Shown in pieces: positions 17,573 through 26,297 of a stretch of 64,000 nt of DNA. A model generated the notes under the pieces. It saw only the letters and a list, made by a program, of their open reading frames with translations. It did not search any database and was not told where the DNA came from. Position 1 is the stretch's first letter. The number at the start of each line of letters is the position of its first letter. The position numbers and the translations under genes are program-made. The stretch is from Chitinophagaceae bacterium (GTDB lineage Bacteria; Bacteroidota; Bacteroidia; Chitinophagales; Chitinophagaceae): positions 1 through 64,000 of the forward strand of contig JAEUVO010000008.1 in NCBI GenBank assembly GCA_016786885.1, in the 5' to 3' direction.

Positions 17573-19003
17573 TTATTTTATATTATATCCAATCCTAAAT
17601 ACCACAGGTTGCGTCCTCGGCACCTGCTGATAACTCAAAAAATCCCATAATAGTTTTAGTGATGTTTTCTTAAAAAACTTACTCTTTACCGGCACCGTTT
17701 TACTGATACCAATTAATCCGCTTTGCTGCCAGGCTGAATAGTTTTGCAACACATTAAAATTCCTGAACTCACTGCGGTAATTCATCTCAAAACCACCACT
17801 TACCCATAGAGATCCTTTCAGCTTCCAGTCTATAAAACTTCTGGCCGATATTCCCTGGTGGCTGATACGGATATGTTGAATATTCCTCCCCCATCCCATT
17901 TTATAGGAAGCCCCGATACCCACTATACTTTTATCATTGAGTTTATACCCTGCACTTACACCTATATCACAGGTCACCGGTAAAAAACCAGTGGATTTTT
18001 GCGACTGAATATTGGTGCCCAGTTCAATCCTCTTCAGAAAGGACTTTGTTTTCTGGTTATTGGGTTTGAATCCTTCAGGCATTTCAGCATTACTGCTTCC
18101 TCGGCCTGCATTTACTATTTTATCCTTTAACTCATTCAGCTGCGATTGTGCAGCCTGCAGGTTCTGCTGAAACTGTACCTGGGCATTGGGACCTCCGGCG
18201 GCTATTTGTGTTTGTATAAGATTGTTAACCTGTGCCCTTGTCTGTAAACCAGCCAGGCTTGCCTGACCAGAAGGCTCGTTAGCATCAGTTGGCATCCTGA
18301 ATAAAGAAGCCAGCATACTGTTCTTTCTCATAAAATCTTTGAACAGTTTTGTCTTACTTAAAAGTTCAAGTGCTTTTTGCTCTGCTTTCTTAGGGTCTTT
18401 TAGCACCTCCTTATACTCATTTAGCTGCTGCGCATAATAATATACCTGCTTATTGATCTTCTTTAGCTCTTTGGCAAAGCCAAATTTGCTTAATTGTTCC
18501 TTGAGATATTGTTTCCTTTCTTTTAAAAACTGTTTGATATCCTCCGCTTTTTGTAGCTGGCCTTTTAAAGCCTCCATCTTGCTCATGGCTTCCTTCAGTT
18601 TTTCTTTCACTTCTTTAGCCTGTGAAAGAAATTGCGGATTAGCTTCTAAGAATTTCAGCGAAGTACTCAGGCTGTCTATCTGGGGAATGTACTGGCGCAG
18701 CCTATTATCCTTCAGCTTTTGAGCTAACTCTTTGTATTTGTTTTCTCCACCGGCAAAGACATTTTTTGCTGCTATGGAATCAATCTTTTCAAGTTTGCTC
18801 CTGAGCTTTGCTTCCTGTTTTTGCATCTGTTCCAGCGCCTTCTCGGATTTTTTATCCAGTTTCTCTTCGAGGCTTTTTGCTTTTGCTGCTACAGCATCAA
18901 TATAGTTGGGAGAAACCTGCTGTGTAATCTGAACACTATCCTGCGCATATAAATGTTGTGCCGTTACAATAAGAATAAGCAGTGTCAGAATTCGGTTCAT
19001 CAT
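17573..19003 (-). CDS. Coiled-coil protein with C-terminal outer-membrane beta-barrel-like domain
   Basis: 476 residues. A signal peptide (MMNRILTLLILIVTAQHLYA) leads into a long Lys/Glu/Gln-rich coiled coil (about 40-230: AKSLEEKLDKKSEKALEQMQ, KEKLKEAMSKMEALKGQLQK), then a Gln/Asn-rich linker, then about 150 residues of alternating strands (CDIGVSAGYKLNDKSIVGIG, GGFEMNYRSEFRNFNV) ending in RIGYNIK, like the end of an outer-membrane barrel. It is the first gene of the Rhs operon and is 27 bases from the next. A periplasm-spanning anchor or secretion component for the Rhs proteins is a fair inference; no named family is recognised. Confidence 0.7.
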   Translation of the reverse strand: MMNRILTLLILIVTAQHLYAQDSVQITQQVSPNYIDAVAAKAKSLEEKLDKKSEKALEQMQKQEAKLRSKLEKIDSIAAKNVFAGGENKYKELAQKLKDNRLRQYIPQIDSLSTSLKFLEANPQFLSQAKEVKEKLKEAMSKMEALKGQLQKAEDIKQFLKERKQYLKEQLSKFGFAKELKKINKQVYYYAQQLNEYKEVLKDPKKAEQKALELLSKTKLFKDFMRKNSMLASLFRMPTDANEPSGQASLAGLQTRAQVNNLIQTQIAAGGPNAQVQFQQNLQAAQSQLNELKDKIVNAGRGSSNAEMPEGFKPNNQKTKSFLKRIELGTNIQSQKSTGFLPVTCDIGVSAGYKLNDKSIVGIGASYKMGWGRNIQHIRISHQGISARSFIDWKLKGSLWVSGGFEMNYRSEFRNFNVLQNYSAWQQSGLIGISKTVPVKSKFFKKTSLKLLWDFLSYQQVPRTQPVVFRIGYNIK

Positions 19004-19668
19004 ACAAAAACATTATGTAATACCGTGAAGGTCTAAACGAATGTGGTTAAAATTTCAATACCAAACAATACCACAAAGTGGTAATTCTGTTATCTTTTTA
19101 TGAATCATACATTTTAGCATACCAAATACAATTTCCACTATATCAATATCATAATTCTTCTATTAAATATTCGTGCTACTTCTATAGTAGTTCCGTAGTA
19201 CGAACCAACATTTACGAATTTGCACAACTTTCTGCATCCACATACTTCGGTTTATACGGAACTTATATAGGTATTTACCCCTATCATGCAAGATGATCTG
19301 GCACATGCCAATAAAATCATCTCCCTTTATGCAGCATTAAAAGTATTGTACGATCTGCTCCTTTTCATGAGGAAAAAACGAAATAAAAATGTTTTTTCCT
19401 GAAAGCTGGCGCAATTACCTTTTAAAAGATGACACTATCCATAGTAGAATTCCATTATAGCACTTTAATTTTTATTCTTCATTTTTGCAGTGCTTATCTT
19501 ATTGCACGGAAGTAATGAAGCCGCTTATACCAAAATTTAACCTGATCACTGATCTGTAATAAAGATTTACGAAAACCCCATACAAAATCAACCTTGCTAA
19601 GAGCCAAAAATGCTAACACGAAATGCCAGAATGACATCATTCACGGATTCAAAATCTATCTTTGAGGA
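19004..19668. other. Intergenic region between the Rhs operon and the HNH gene
   Basis: About 665 AT-rich bases without a convincing gene; a 72-codon open frame at 19078-19296 looks non-coding. It must hold divergent promoters. An inverted repeat TACCAC-AAA-GTGGTA at 19069-19083, 66 bases before the first Rhs-operon gene, could be an operator. I see nothing else. Confidence 0.5.
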
Positions 19669-20535
19669 ATGAAATGTATCTTTTGTAAGCATGTTTCCGA
19701 CGATTCAAAAAGTGTAGAACATATCATACCTGAATCATTAGGTAACACTAAAAATGTTTTGCCAAGGTGCGTAGTGTGCGATAAGTGCAATAACTACTTT
19801 TCTCGGAAAATAGAGCAGCCCTTATTAGAACAACTTTTTTTTAAGAACCTAAGAGGAAGGAATTGGATTGAAAGCAAAAAGGGCAAAATTCCTCCAGAGG
19901 AAATAATGTATATAGGTGCAAAAGAGAAAGCAATCCTTCACAGAAATGAAAAAGGAACTCCAAAAATGATTTTAGACATTCACGACCAAAATTTCTTTCA
20001 AAAGATTTTTACAGGGCAAAAAAAGGAATTGATTTTCCCATTTGAGATAGAAAGGCCAGAAGCTAATAATCGGACAATAGCAAGATTTCTTGGAAAAATA
20101 GGAGTTGAGGCATTAGCTCAAAAATGGGTTGGTCATGTAGGTTGGGAAGAATATCATATATCTCATGAAGGATTAGACCTGCTAAGAAATTATGTCAGAT
20201 ATAATACTCCGAATATTGAATGGCCATATTCTGTTAGAAAAATCTATGGGGAAAACGAACAGTTCAGAATCTCCCACAATGATAATCAAGAGAATCTTGA
20301 TGTTTTATACGAGTATGACTTCTTAATGGAACAGGTAGGGATTGACTTATACGAAACCTATATCTGTGTTGCAATTAAAGGTTATGAATTCGTACTCAAT
20401 GTGGCAGGTCCAGAAATATCGGGTTATATTGATTGGTTAAAGAGAAACAATAACATCAGTCCTCTATATCTTAAAAAGAACAATAAAGAAAACCCTATCT
20501 TACCTTCGGATAATTTTCTACCCGGGCAAAAGTAA
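19669..20535 (+). CDS. HNH endonuclease family protein
   Basis: 288 residues. The N-terminus is a compact zinc-binding HNH module: CIFCKH, SVEHIIPESLGN (the catalytic His region) and CVVCDKCNNYFSRKIE (two CxxC-type pairs and the final Asn). The remaining about 230 residues (with WPYSVRKIYGENEQFRISHN and YETYICVAIKGYEFVLN) are unrecognised and may sense a substrate or invader. It is convergent with the seven-gene operon on its right and overlaps its last gene by 18 bases, so it belongs to the same compact block though read from the other strand. Nuclease defence function is plausible but unproven. Confidence 0.8.
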   Translation: MKCIFCKHVSDDSKSVEHIIPESLGNTKNVLPRCVVCDKCNNYFSRKIEQPLLEQLFFKNLRGRNWIESKKGKIPPEEIMYIGAKEKAILHRNEKGTPKMILDIHDQNFFQKIFTGQKKELIFPFEIERPEANNRTIARFLGKIGVEALAQKWVGHVGWEEYHISHEGLDLLRNYVRYNTPNIEWPYSVRKIYGENEQFRISHNDNQENLDVLYEYDFLMEQVGIDLYETYICVAIKGYEFVLNVAGPEISGYIDWLKRNNNISPLYLKKNNKENPILPSDNFLPGQK

Positions 20536-21066
20536 ATCTTCAATTCTTTTCTTCAATTCAATCTCATAGTCATTTGTAGAATCAACTACTAAATTGCAAA
20601 CTGGTTTCAGCGATTCAATCTCCAATTCCACTGAATGACTATCCGCAATCTCAAACTGCTCAAATGTTTTTAATTCATCCAAATCTTTGTTTCTCTCAAA
20701 GTATCTTTTATACCGAGTTTGTAAATCAGCTTCAATGAAAACCGCCAAGCGGTTTTCGGTTAGCTCTTTTACATTCTCAAATATTGACCGATGTCGTACT
20801 CCTTCCAAAATAATGGAATCACTTGCTCCAATAAAGTGGGAAAGCACATCCGTTAAAAACTTTTTTGAATCTGCTTTGACAAATGCTTCACCAGTATCCT
20901 GTAATGTTTTCCTATCAGTTGGCAAACCATTTTGTTCACAATAGTACTTCAGATAACCGCCAAACGATGCAATTGGAAATTCAAACTGAGCATGAAGCAT
21001 TTTTGCAACATATGATTTTCCTGCGCTGATGCGACCACTAATTGTAATAATTGTATTCAGTTTCAT
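20518..21066 (-). CDS. P-loop nucleotide/nucleoside kinase-like protein
   Basis: 182 residues. The Walker A loop is GRISAGKS (residues 11-18), followed by an acceptor-like segment (FGGYLKYYCEQNGLPTDRKT), a DXX-like strand IILEGVRH and a lid rich in arginine (LQTRYKRYFERNKDLD), the layout of dephospho-CoA kinase and deoxynucleotide monophosphate kinases. The substrate is unknown. It ends the operon, sharing its start with the stop of the ASCH gene (overlap of one base). A kinase next to a radical SAM and a methyltransferase suggests it handles a modified nucleotide. Confidence 0.75.
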   Translation of the reverse strand: MKLNTIITISGRISAGKSYVAKMLHAQFEFPIASFGGYLKYYCEQNGLPTDRKTLQDTGEAFVKADSKKFLTDVLSHFIGASDSIILEGVRHRSIFENVKELTENRLAVFIEADLQTRYKRYFERNKDLDELKTFEQFEIADSHSVELEIESLKPVCNLVVDSTNDYEIELKKRIEDLLLPG

Positions 21067-21590
21067 TATGTTGGTGTAAATAAGTTATCTAAAATTCCTT
21101 CTCTCAAAATTGACCATCCGCTTCTGTCTTTCTTTTCACTTTTAAAAGGAAAAATCTTTTTCACTTTCTTAACCTCTATCAGCGTTACATATTTTGACTT
21201 TGCTCTGCTTTTCCAAAAGTTAGCATCAGCATTTGAACAAATTCCCTCTGCATAATTCGTTTCAATTACTTCCAGTGTTTTCTTATTGGCAATTCGGAAA
21301 TAGTTTACATCTCCAGCCACAAATACACCTGTAACCAGACCACCAGATTCTTTCAAAATAATTACATCTCCCTTTCTCACCTTTTCAAATGGAGTTCTCT
21401 TGTTCATTGAAAATCTTGATTCAATTTTTTTTTGCTTGCCATAAATCAACGACAAAAACGGCTCATTAAATATTGCAAGGTGAACTGCAACAGAAGAATC
21501 TACAAGCAGTTTCTCAATGGTGTTGCCCCATTGTGAGTCGTCTTTAAGTTGCTCAATTATGTAGTTAATCAGTTTGCCTTTCCATTTCAT
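21066..21590 (-). CDS. ASCH/PUA-like domain protein
   Basis: 174 residues. The ASCH signature runs from AIFNEPFLSLIYGKQKKIES to RGDVI-type strands (VRKGDVIILKESGGLVTGVF), with the GxKxxExR-like motif GKQKKIESRFS. ASCH domains bind RNA or modified nucleotides, and some cut modified nucleosides. The start overlaps the end of the methyltransferase gene by 26 bases, implying translational coupling. Likely role: recognition of a nucleic acid or nucleotide in this operon. Confidence 0.75.
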   Translation of the reverse strand: MKWKGKLINYIIEQLKDDSQWGNTIEKLLVDSSVAVHLAIFNEPFLSLIYGKQKKIESRFSMNKRTPFEKVRKGDVIILKESGGLVTGVFVAGDVNYFRIANKKTLEVIETNYAEGICSNADANFWKSRAKSKYVTLIEVKKVKKIFPFKSEKKDRSGWSILREGILDNLFTPT

Positions 21591-22830
21591 GATATAGCCA
21601 ATCTAAATAGTTGTTATATTCTTTTTTTTCTAATTCAGTTGTAGAGTTTATAAAATCCGCTACAAGTTTTTGCTCTTTTGTCTTTGGTTTTTCATTTTCA
21701 AGGTCATTCAACAACTGTAAAAAAATTTTTGGGTTACTCACCTTGTAAATTCTATTTCCCGAAGTCCAAACATTTGCTTCATCCCTTCTTTTATCCCTTG
21801 TGCTAACAGTTGGAAGAATATCTCCTTTTATCAAATGAGTAATTTTAAATTCTTCGTTGTCAGAACTCTTTTCATCTTTCACTCTTATTCTGACCGTATC
21901 AATTTCCTTTTCAGTCCATTCAATTTTATGCTCATCAAGAAGTGGTCTTTCATGTTTATCAGTGTGAACTTTTCTGAACAAAGCCAAATCCCCTTTACGC
22001 CAAAACGGAAGAATATCTTTTATGCCAGCAGCACGAAAAGCATTGAACTCAAAAAACGGCATTGCATAATGCAGCCTCTGAGCATATAGATTTTCCAAGC
22101 ACAGCCCATGTTTTTGACAAAACGTAAACCAGTCAATTCTCTCTTTGTCTATGTCAGGTCTTGTATTTATCGGTGGTAAACTGATTCCAATAACTCCACC
22201 CACTTCAACGCATTGAGCAGCTAACCACATGAATTGATAGAAGTGTGGTGAATACCAAGGTGGGTCCATTATTACGCTGTAATATTTTCCAATCTCCTTT
22301 GGAGCAACCTTGAAAATATCCGCTTCAAGAATTTGAAATCGTTCCTTATCTGCATTCAACTTTGCTAATCCTCTTACAATTGGTTTATTCCGCTCAACTA
22401 AGGTTACTTTTTGCGGAATGTCTTTTATACACGCAGTAGCAAACAAAGTAGGCATGCCAAGAAACAAAATTCTGTCATTAACAGAATTCATTTCCTGCAC
22501 TTCATTTATTAAGTAATTCAAACTTGCTGTAGAATTTCTCCACTCAAAATCCAATGGATGAGGCATTTTGAGAAAATCAAAATAACCCATGTATTTCTTC
22601 AGATAAAGTTGTGGGTCATCCGAGTGAAGATTTAAAGTCAGAGGTTTTCTTTTTTCATTCACCGACCACATATCATCTCTTTTGTGAAGCGTTTCTTTTT
22701 TCTCCAACCTATCAATTGCTTCTTTCAACTGAATTGGGTCAAGACCATTCAAACTTTTTGAAATGAATTCAAAAGTTCGGGGCTGTTTACAAAGCCGAAG
22801 AATTAAACTGTCTATGTATTCTGAATGCAT
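21565..22830 (-). CDS. Class I SAM-dependent methyltransferase-like protein with winged-helix N-terminus
   Basis: 421 residues. The first about 60 residues look like a winged helix (FISKSLNGLDPIQLKEAIDR). A Rossmann-like region follows: ILFLGMPTLFATACI in place of the glycine-rich motif I, VTLVERN as the acidic strand end, and MDPPWYSPHF at 189-198, the DPPW motif of amino-methyltransferases that act on adenine N6 and similar groups. The motif I is atypical, lacking the GxGxG. The C-terminal third is unrecognised. Some aminopropyltransferases share this layout, so the transferred group is uncertain. It lies 3 bases after the radical SAM gene. Confidence 0.75.
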   Translation of the reverse strand: MHSEYIDSLILRLCKQPRTFEFISKSLNGLDPIQLKEAIDRLEKKETLHKRDDMWSVNEKRKPLTLNLHSDDPQLYLKKYMGYFDFLKMPHPLDFEWRNSTASLNYLINEVQEMNSVNDRILFLGMPTLFATACIKDIPQKVTLVERNKPIVRGLAKLNADKERFQILEADIFKVAPKEIGKYYSVIMDPPWYSPHFYQFMWLAAQCVEVGGVIGISLPPINTRPDIDKERIDWFTFCQKHGLCLENLYAQRLHYAMPFFEFNAFRAAGIKDILPFWRKGDLALFRKVHTDKHERPLLDEHKIEWTEKEIDTVRIRVKDEKSSDNEEFKITHLIKGDILPTVSTRDKRRDEANVWTSGNRIYKVSNPKIFLQLLNDLENEKPKTKEQKLVADFINSTTELEKKEYNNYLDWLYHEMERQTD

Positions 22831-22833
22831 TAC

Positions 22834-23841
22834 TTAGTATTTTTTCAATTTAATTTCTGTGATAGGTTGATTCAGTTGTTCAGCAGTAAACCTTTTTACT
22901 AATTCGCTTTTCCAAACTTCCATCGCGGCATATTGACCTTGCATCATATCCTTAAACTCATCATTCATTCTTAAAGCAATTGGTGTAAACGAATCAAAAA
23001 TTCTTAATGGAACAATTCTTAAAGGCAGAAGTTCATCAATTTGTTGAACTCTATCAAATAATTTAGCGACAACCAATTCAAAATTAGTGTCGGTGTTTGC
23101 TGTAATTGTGATATAGCAATACATGTCCAAATTGATTTCTAGCAACCGCTTGCATAATTCAAACTGATTATAAAAAAGTTCGGGTGCAGCTTTTGTGTTC
23201 AATGAGAAAGACCTTTCATCAATCCCTTTAAAGCAACAAACCCTGGAATACATTTTATATGACGACATCAAATCAATTTGTTCATTGCTCAAATATTTCC
23301 ACAAGTAATCATTACTCAAGTTATCATCTGACCATAAATAAATTTTTTCGTCAAGCCCCCTTTCTTTTAGAGTGTTCATCATCCAAGGAATCCATTCAGG
23401 TGTCAAGTCTGGCTGACCACCAGTTAAATCAATCATTGGAGCAGGATTATCTTCTTTCAAATACAAATCAATCATTTCATCACAAGTGAGAAATGAAGCA
23501 TGTTTTGAATCTGCATTCAGTAGTTTGAAATCCACGAAACAATACCAACATCGCCAATTGCAAGCGGAGTTTTGAAAAACTTGTGCTCTTATTTGCAATT
23601 CAGGTTTTACATTAAGTGCTTTTGCAGCAGGTAAAATCGGTAATGGATTTTTCATCCATTCCTTTCCAGCATCAAGTTTAAAATGACGAACCCTACCAAA
23701 GCCATTACAATTTGCAGGGTCAGTCAAATCCTTTTCTTGTTCAGAGCCATGAAAGTTAGTTATCAATATTGACCTTCTGACAATATCAATTGCTTTGCTT
23801 CTCAAATGACTTGAAACTTTTAACGTGTCGATGTTTGTCAT
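22834..23841 (-). CDS. Radical SAM enzyme
   Basis: 335 residues. The [4Fe-4S] motif CNWRCWYC (Cys94, Cys98, Cys101) is followed by Phe-Val-Asp, and the SAM-binding GGE-type motif is GGQPD at 141-145. Later strands (KIYLWSDDN, MYCYITITANTD, LRIVPLRIF) complete a TIM-barrel core. There is no extra cluster domain. The CNxxCxxCF pattern recalls viperin and other nucleotide-acting radical SAMs, but the viperin N-terminal motif is not seen. Stop and start codons of this and the upstream Cys-rich gene are directly adjacent. The substrate is unknown. Confidence 0.85.
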   Translation of the reverse strand: MTNIDTLKVSSHLRSKAIDIVRRSILITNFHGSEQEKDLTDPANCNGFGRVRHFKLDAGKEWMKNPLPILPAAKALNVKPELQIRAQVFQNSACNWRCWYCFVDFKLLNADSKHASFLTCDEMIDLYLKEDNPAPMIDLTGGQPDLTPEWIPWMMNTLKERGLDEKIYLWSDDNLSNDYLWKYLSNEQIDLMSSYKMYSRVCCFKGIDERSFSLNTKAAPELFYNQFELCKRLLEINLDMYCYITITANTDTNFELVVAKLFDRVQQIDELLPLRIVPLRIFDSFTPIALRMNDEFKDMMQGQYAAMEVWKSELVKRFTAEQLNQPITEIKLKKY

Positions 23842-24441
23842 CTACTTTTCGTCATTTTTATTAGAAATATTCGGCACTCTTTCTTCAATGTAAAGCATTA
23901 CAAGGTCAGTGCAGAATTCCAGTTGCTCTTCTGTGAGTTCATCATCTTTCTTTATATTGTGCCAATACTCCAGGCATTTTCTGCAACAAGTTGCAGTTGC
24001 GTGTTGAGCATAATTCACTATCTCTTTTCCAGTCATGGGTGTTTGTCTCCCATCCCAGGCATTATGCGAGCTGCCAATTTTGGTCTTGAGTACTTTCTTT
24101 GTATGCTCCCTCATTTCTTCTCTCGTAAATTTAAGTGCAATCTGAATTGCGTCCCTATCTATTGGAGTATGCCAGTATACATGCCTTATCAATTCATTCT
24201 TCATTGACTTGAAAATGAATTTTGCATCTTTAATATTATTTTGATAAACTCTTTTCCAGTCAATCAAATTTGCGCCGCACTCTTTGCACACTCCTCGACT
24301 ACCAAATTTCTTTGCAACCCTTTCACTCGTTTTAAAACAATGAAGTCCATCATCACACTTTGTGCTGCCACAAGTAATATTCAGCGGATTTAAATCCGAA
24401 ACTGGAACATCTGCAGGTACTCTTTTAAATTTCTTTCCCAT
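23842..24441 (-). CDS. Cysteine-rich probable zinc protein of unknown function
   Basis: 199 residues. Cysteines fall in clusters: ITCGSTKCDDGLHCF and VCKECGANLIDW near the N-terminus (about 24-62), then TCCRKCLEYWH near 155. The spacing suggests one or two zinc ribbons. The middle is helical and basic (HTPIDRDAIQIALKFTREEM). No family is recognised. It sits 12 bases after the HTH-peptidase gene and directly before the radical SAM gene, so it probably works with that enzyme, for example in binding nucleic acid. Confidence 0.65.
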   Translation of the reverse strand: MGKKFKRVPADVPVSDLNPLNITCGSTKCDDGLHCFKTSERVAKKFGSRGVCKECGANLIDWKRVYQNNIKDAKFIFKSMKNELIRHVYWHTPIDRDAIQIALKFTREEMREHTKKVLKTKIGSSHNAWDGRQTPMTGKEIVNYAQHATATCCRKCLEYWHNIKKDDELTEEQLEFCTDLVMLYIEERVPNISNKNDEK

Positions 24442-24453
24442 GATACTGTTGTT

Positions 24454-25974
24454 TTAGTTAGCAATTGCTGTAGTCAATAAGTTATAATCCATCGGACTTA
24501 GTTTCTGAATTTGAATTTTTCTTTTCAAAAAGTCAGAAGTTATATTAAACGGATTTGGATTTGTCACTTGCATTTTTATTGCAGAACTCCACCAGTTCTC
24601 GCCTTGATAACTTAATCTAAACGCCAAGTAGTTTGAAAGAAAATCTTCTCTCACTTTTTCTTTCTTTGAAACTTGAACAACCGCTCTTGCTAAATTCTTA
24701 ATATCATATTTCGCATTAGCTACACATTGCTCTGCAAGTTCTTCAGCACGACTTCCAAATATTACTTGATTAGCAAAAGAGTTGGCTTCAAGTTCTTCGA
24801 TTGATTCATTGTTGGTAAATGGATTCATTTCTTCAACTTCAACGACAGAAGTATTCGCTTCATCCAAGTGAGCAAACACATGATACAATTCATGCAGCAA
24901 ATCAAAAATCCATCTTGCATGTGATTGTGTGTTTTGTTTCAGCACAACAACATGTCTTCCCTCAATATTCCATGATGCTCCGTGAAATACACCGGAATCA
25001 TTCAACGGTAATACACAAATTCCTAAGTCCCAAACAAAATCTAAAAGAGAAGTCAAATCAATTTTATCATGTTTCTTGAAGTACTCCTTTTTAAAATCTT
25101 TAATGCTATCAGGGTAATCTGCCTTAGTCTTTTGCTGAAAAGATTTCAATACAATCTTGGCTAAGTAAAAAGCATAATGAGAATATGCTTTCACTTGATT
25201 TTCGCTTGCATTAGTTGGCTTCTTAAAGAAAGCTATTTCAGCAGGGTCTGGTTTGATAACAAGATTTTGCCCACCCCAAATTTCATTTGGTGTCCAACCG
25301 TAAATTGTAGAAATATAACTTGCAGCTTCATCAACTAAAAGTGCTGGTTCATTATTTTTTTGAGCATTCAAAGCAACTTGAAGTTTTGAAGGAATAATTT
25401 TTCGTGTAAGCAAGTTTGAATCAACACCTGCATAACTTACTCTTCTCAAAAGAACATTGAAACTTTTTGTTGTGTTCTCTAATTCAAGTTCTGTTTCTTG
25501 ATTAGCTAAATCTCGTAATGAATAACCCATTGCTGCAAGAATTTTTCTAAGTGTGGCAAAACTCACATCAGTATGGCCTTGTTCTATTCTTGAAATAGTT
25601 TGTGCTGCTACACCAGCTCTTTCAGCAAGTTCTTTACTGCTAATATTTTTCTTTTCGCGAAGCCGCTTAACTTTTACGCCAATTAGTTTTGATTGCTCTT
25701 CTGATTTATCAGCAAGATATTTTGCAAACTCCTTATCCGTAATAACCCTTAATTTATCCCAAGGAATTTCCAACGCATTTGGCGAAGCAGGAATAATTAT
25801 TTCAAATGGACTAAAGTGAATTTTACTCCATTCAATATCGCTGGCACCGAATGGACTTAAAGCACCTTTAGGGACTTCAATAACATCCCCATTCTCAAAA
25901 CTCACAACAATATTTTGGTTGTTGAGTCTTGCATCCTTAATCTTTTGGTAAGATGTGTTGTTCCAGCGTATCAT
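24454..25974 (-). CDS. DUF2442 - XRE helix-turn-helix - ImmA/IrrE metallopeptidase fusion
   Basis: 506 residues with three modules. Residues 1-85 are DUF2442-like (IVVSFENGDVIEVPKGALSP, LRVITDKEFAKYL). Residues 98-155 are an XRE helix-turn-helix (VKRLREKKNISSKELAERAG, QTISRIEQG). The C-terminal part is an ImmA/IrrE-type zinc peptidase with HELYH at 361-365. Such proteins act as repressors or as proteases that cleave a repressor in response to stress or DNA entry. Its DUF2442 part is matched by a DUF4160 gene just upstream, a known gene pairing. A 30-bp palindrome before the operon is its probable binding site. Confidence 0.85.
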   Translation of the reverse strand: MIRWNNTSYQKIKDARLNNQNIVVSFENGDVIEVPKGALSPFGASDIEWSKIHFSPFEIIIPASPNALEIPWDKLRVITDKEFAKYLADKSEEQSKLIGVKVKRLREKKNISSKELAERAGVAAQTISRIEQGHTDVSFATLRKILAAMGYSLRDLANQETELELENTTKSFNVLLRRVSYAGVDSNLLTRKIIPSKLQVALNAQKNNEPALLVDEAASYISTIYGWTPNEIWGGQNLVIKPDPAEIAFFKKPTNASENQVKAYSHYAFYLAKIVLKSFQQKTKADYPDSIKDFKKEYFKKHDKIDLTSLLDFVWDLGICVLPLNDSGVFHGASWNIEGRHVVVLKQNTQSHARWIFDLLHELYHVFAHLDEANTSVVEVEEMNPFTNNESIEELEANSFANQVIFGSRAEELAEQCVANAKYDIKNLARAVVQVSKKEKVREDFLSNYLAFRLSYQGENWWSSAIKMQVTNPNPFNITSDFLKRKIQIQKLSPMDYNLLTTAIAN

Positions 25975-25997
25975 TTTTTTATTTTTAAATTAGTTAT

Positions 25998-26237
25998 TCA
26001 ATTATTGTGTAGTTGTGGATGTAGTGAATCCCATGCGTCAGCAATGGCATCAAGATTATCCAGTATCGCTTCTCTAACTTCCCAATCAATTGTTGCTCCA
26101 TACATCGGTTCAACCAATGGTATTGTGACGCATATCTGAGACCCATCTCTAAACCTCACATGACAGTGCGGTGGAGGATGATCAATGCCTCTTACATAAA
26201 TCCCGAATCTCTGGCTTCTGTATAATCTCACAGTCAC
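25998..26237 (-). CDS. DUF4160 protein
   Basis: About 79 residues from the GTG at 26237 (or 77 from the GTG at 26231). The frame is open up to 26348, but that part crosses the 30-bp palindrome and carries no family similarity. The signature FGIYVRGIDHPPPHCHVRF matches DUF4160 (EHxPPHxHV). DUF4160 genes are usually followed by DUF2442 genes and the pair is thought to resemble a toxin-antitoxin module; here the DUF2442 partner is fused to an HTH-peptidase 23 bases downstream. The function is unproven. Confidence 0.75.
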   Translation of the reverse strand: MTVRLYRSQRFGIYVRGIDHPPPHCHVRFRDGSQICVTIPLVEPMYGATIDWEVREAILDNLDAIADAWDSLHPQLHNN

Positions 26238-26267
26238 AAATATAAACTTACTTGTGAATAATAATGA

Positions 26268-26297
26268 AATATTATTAACATAAATGTTAATAATATT
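26268..26297. promoter_or_regulatory. 30-bp perfect palindrome, probable operator
   Basis: The 14-base arm AATATTATTAACAT is repeated in inverted form after a 2-base AA spacer, with no mismatch. It ends 31 bases upstream of the DUF4160 GTG. The operon encodes its own XRE repressor-like protein, so this is a strong candidate for autoregulation. Confidence 0.7.

Noticed and set aside
19078..19296. 72-codon open frame before the HNH gene
   Set aside because: Unusual composition, no homology features, in an AT-rich regulatory gap.
22834..23841. Calling the radical SAM a prokaryotic viperin outright
   Set aside because: Only the CNxxCxxCF motif fits; other viperin features are not visible.
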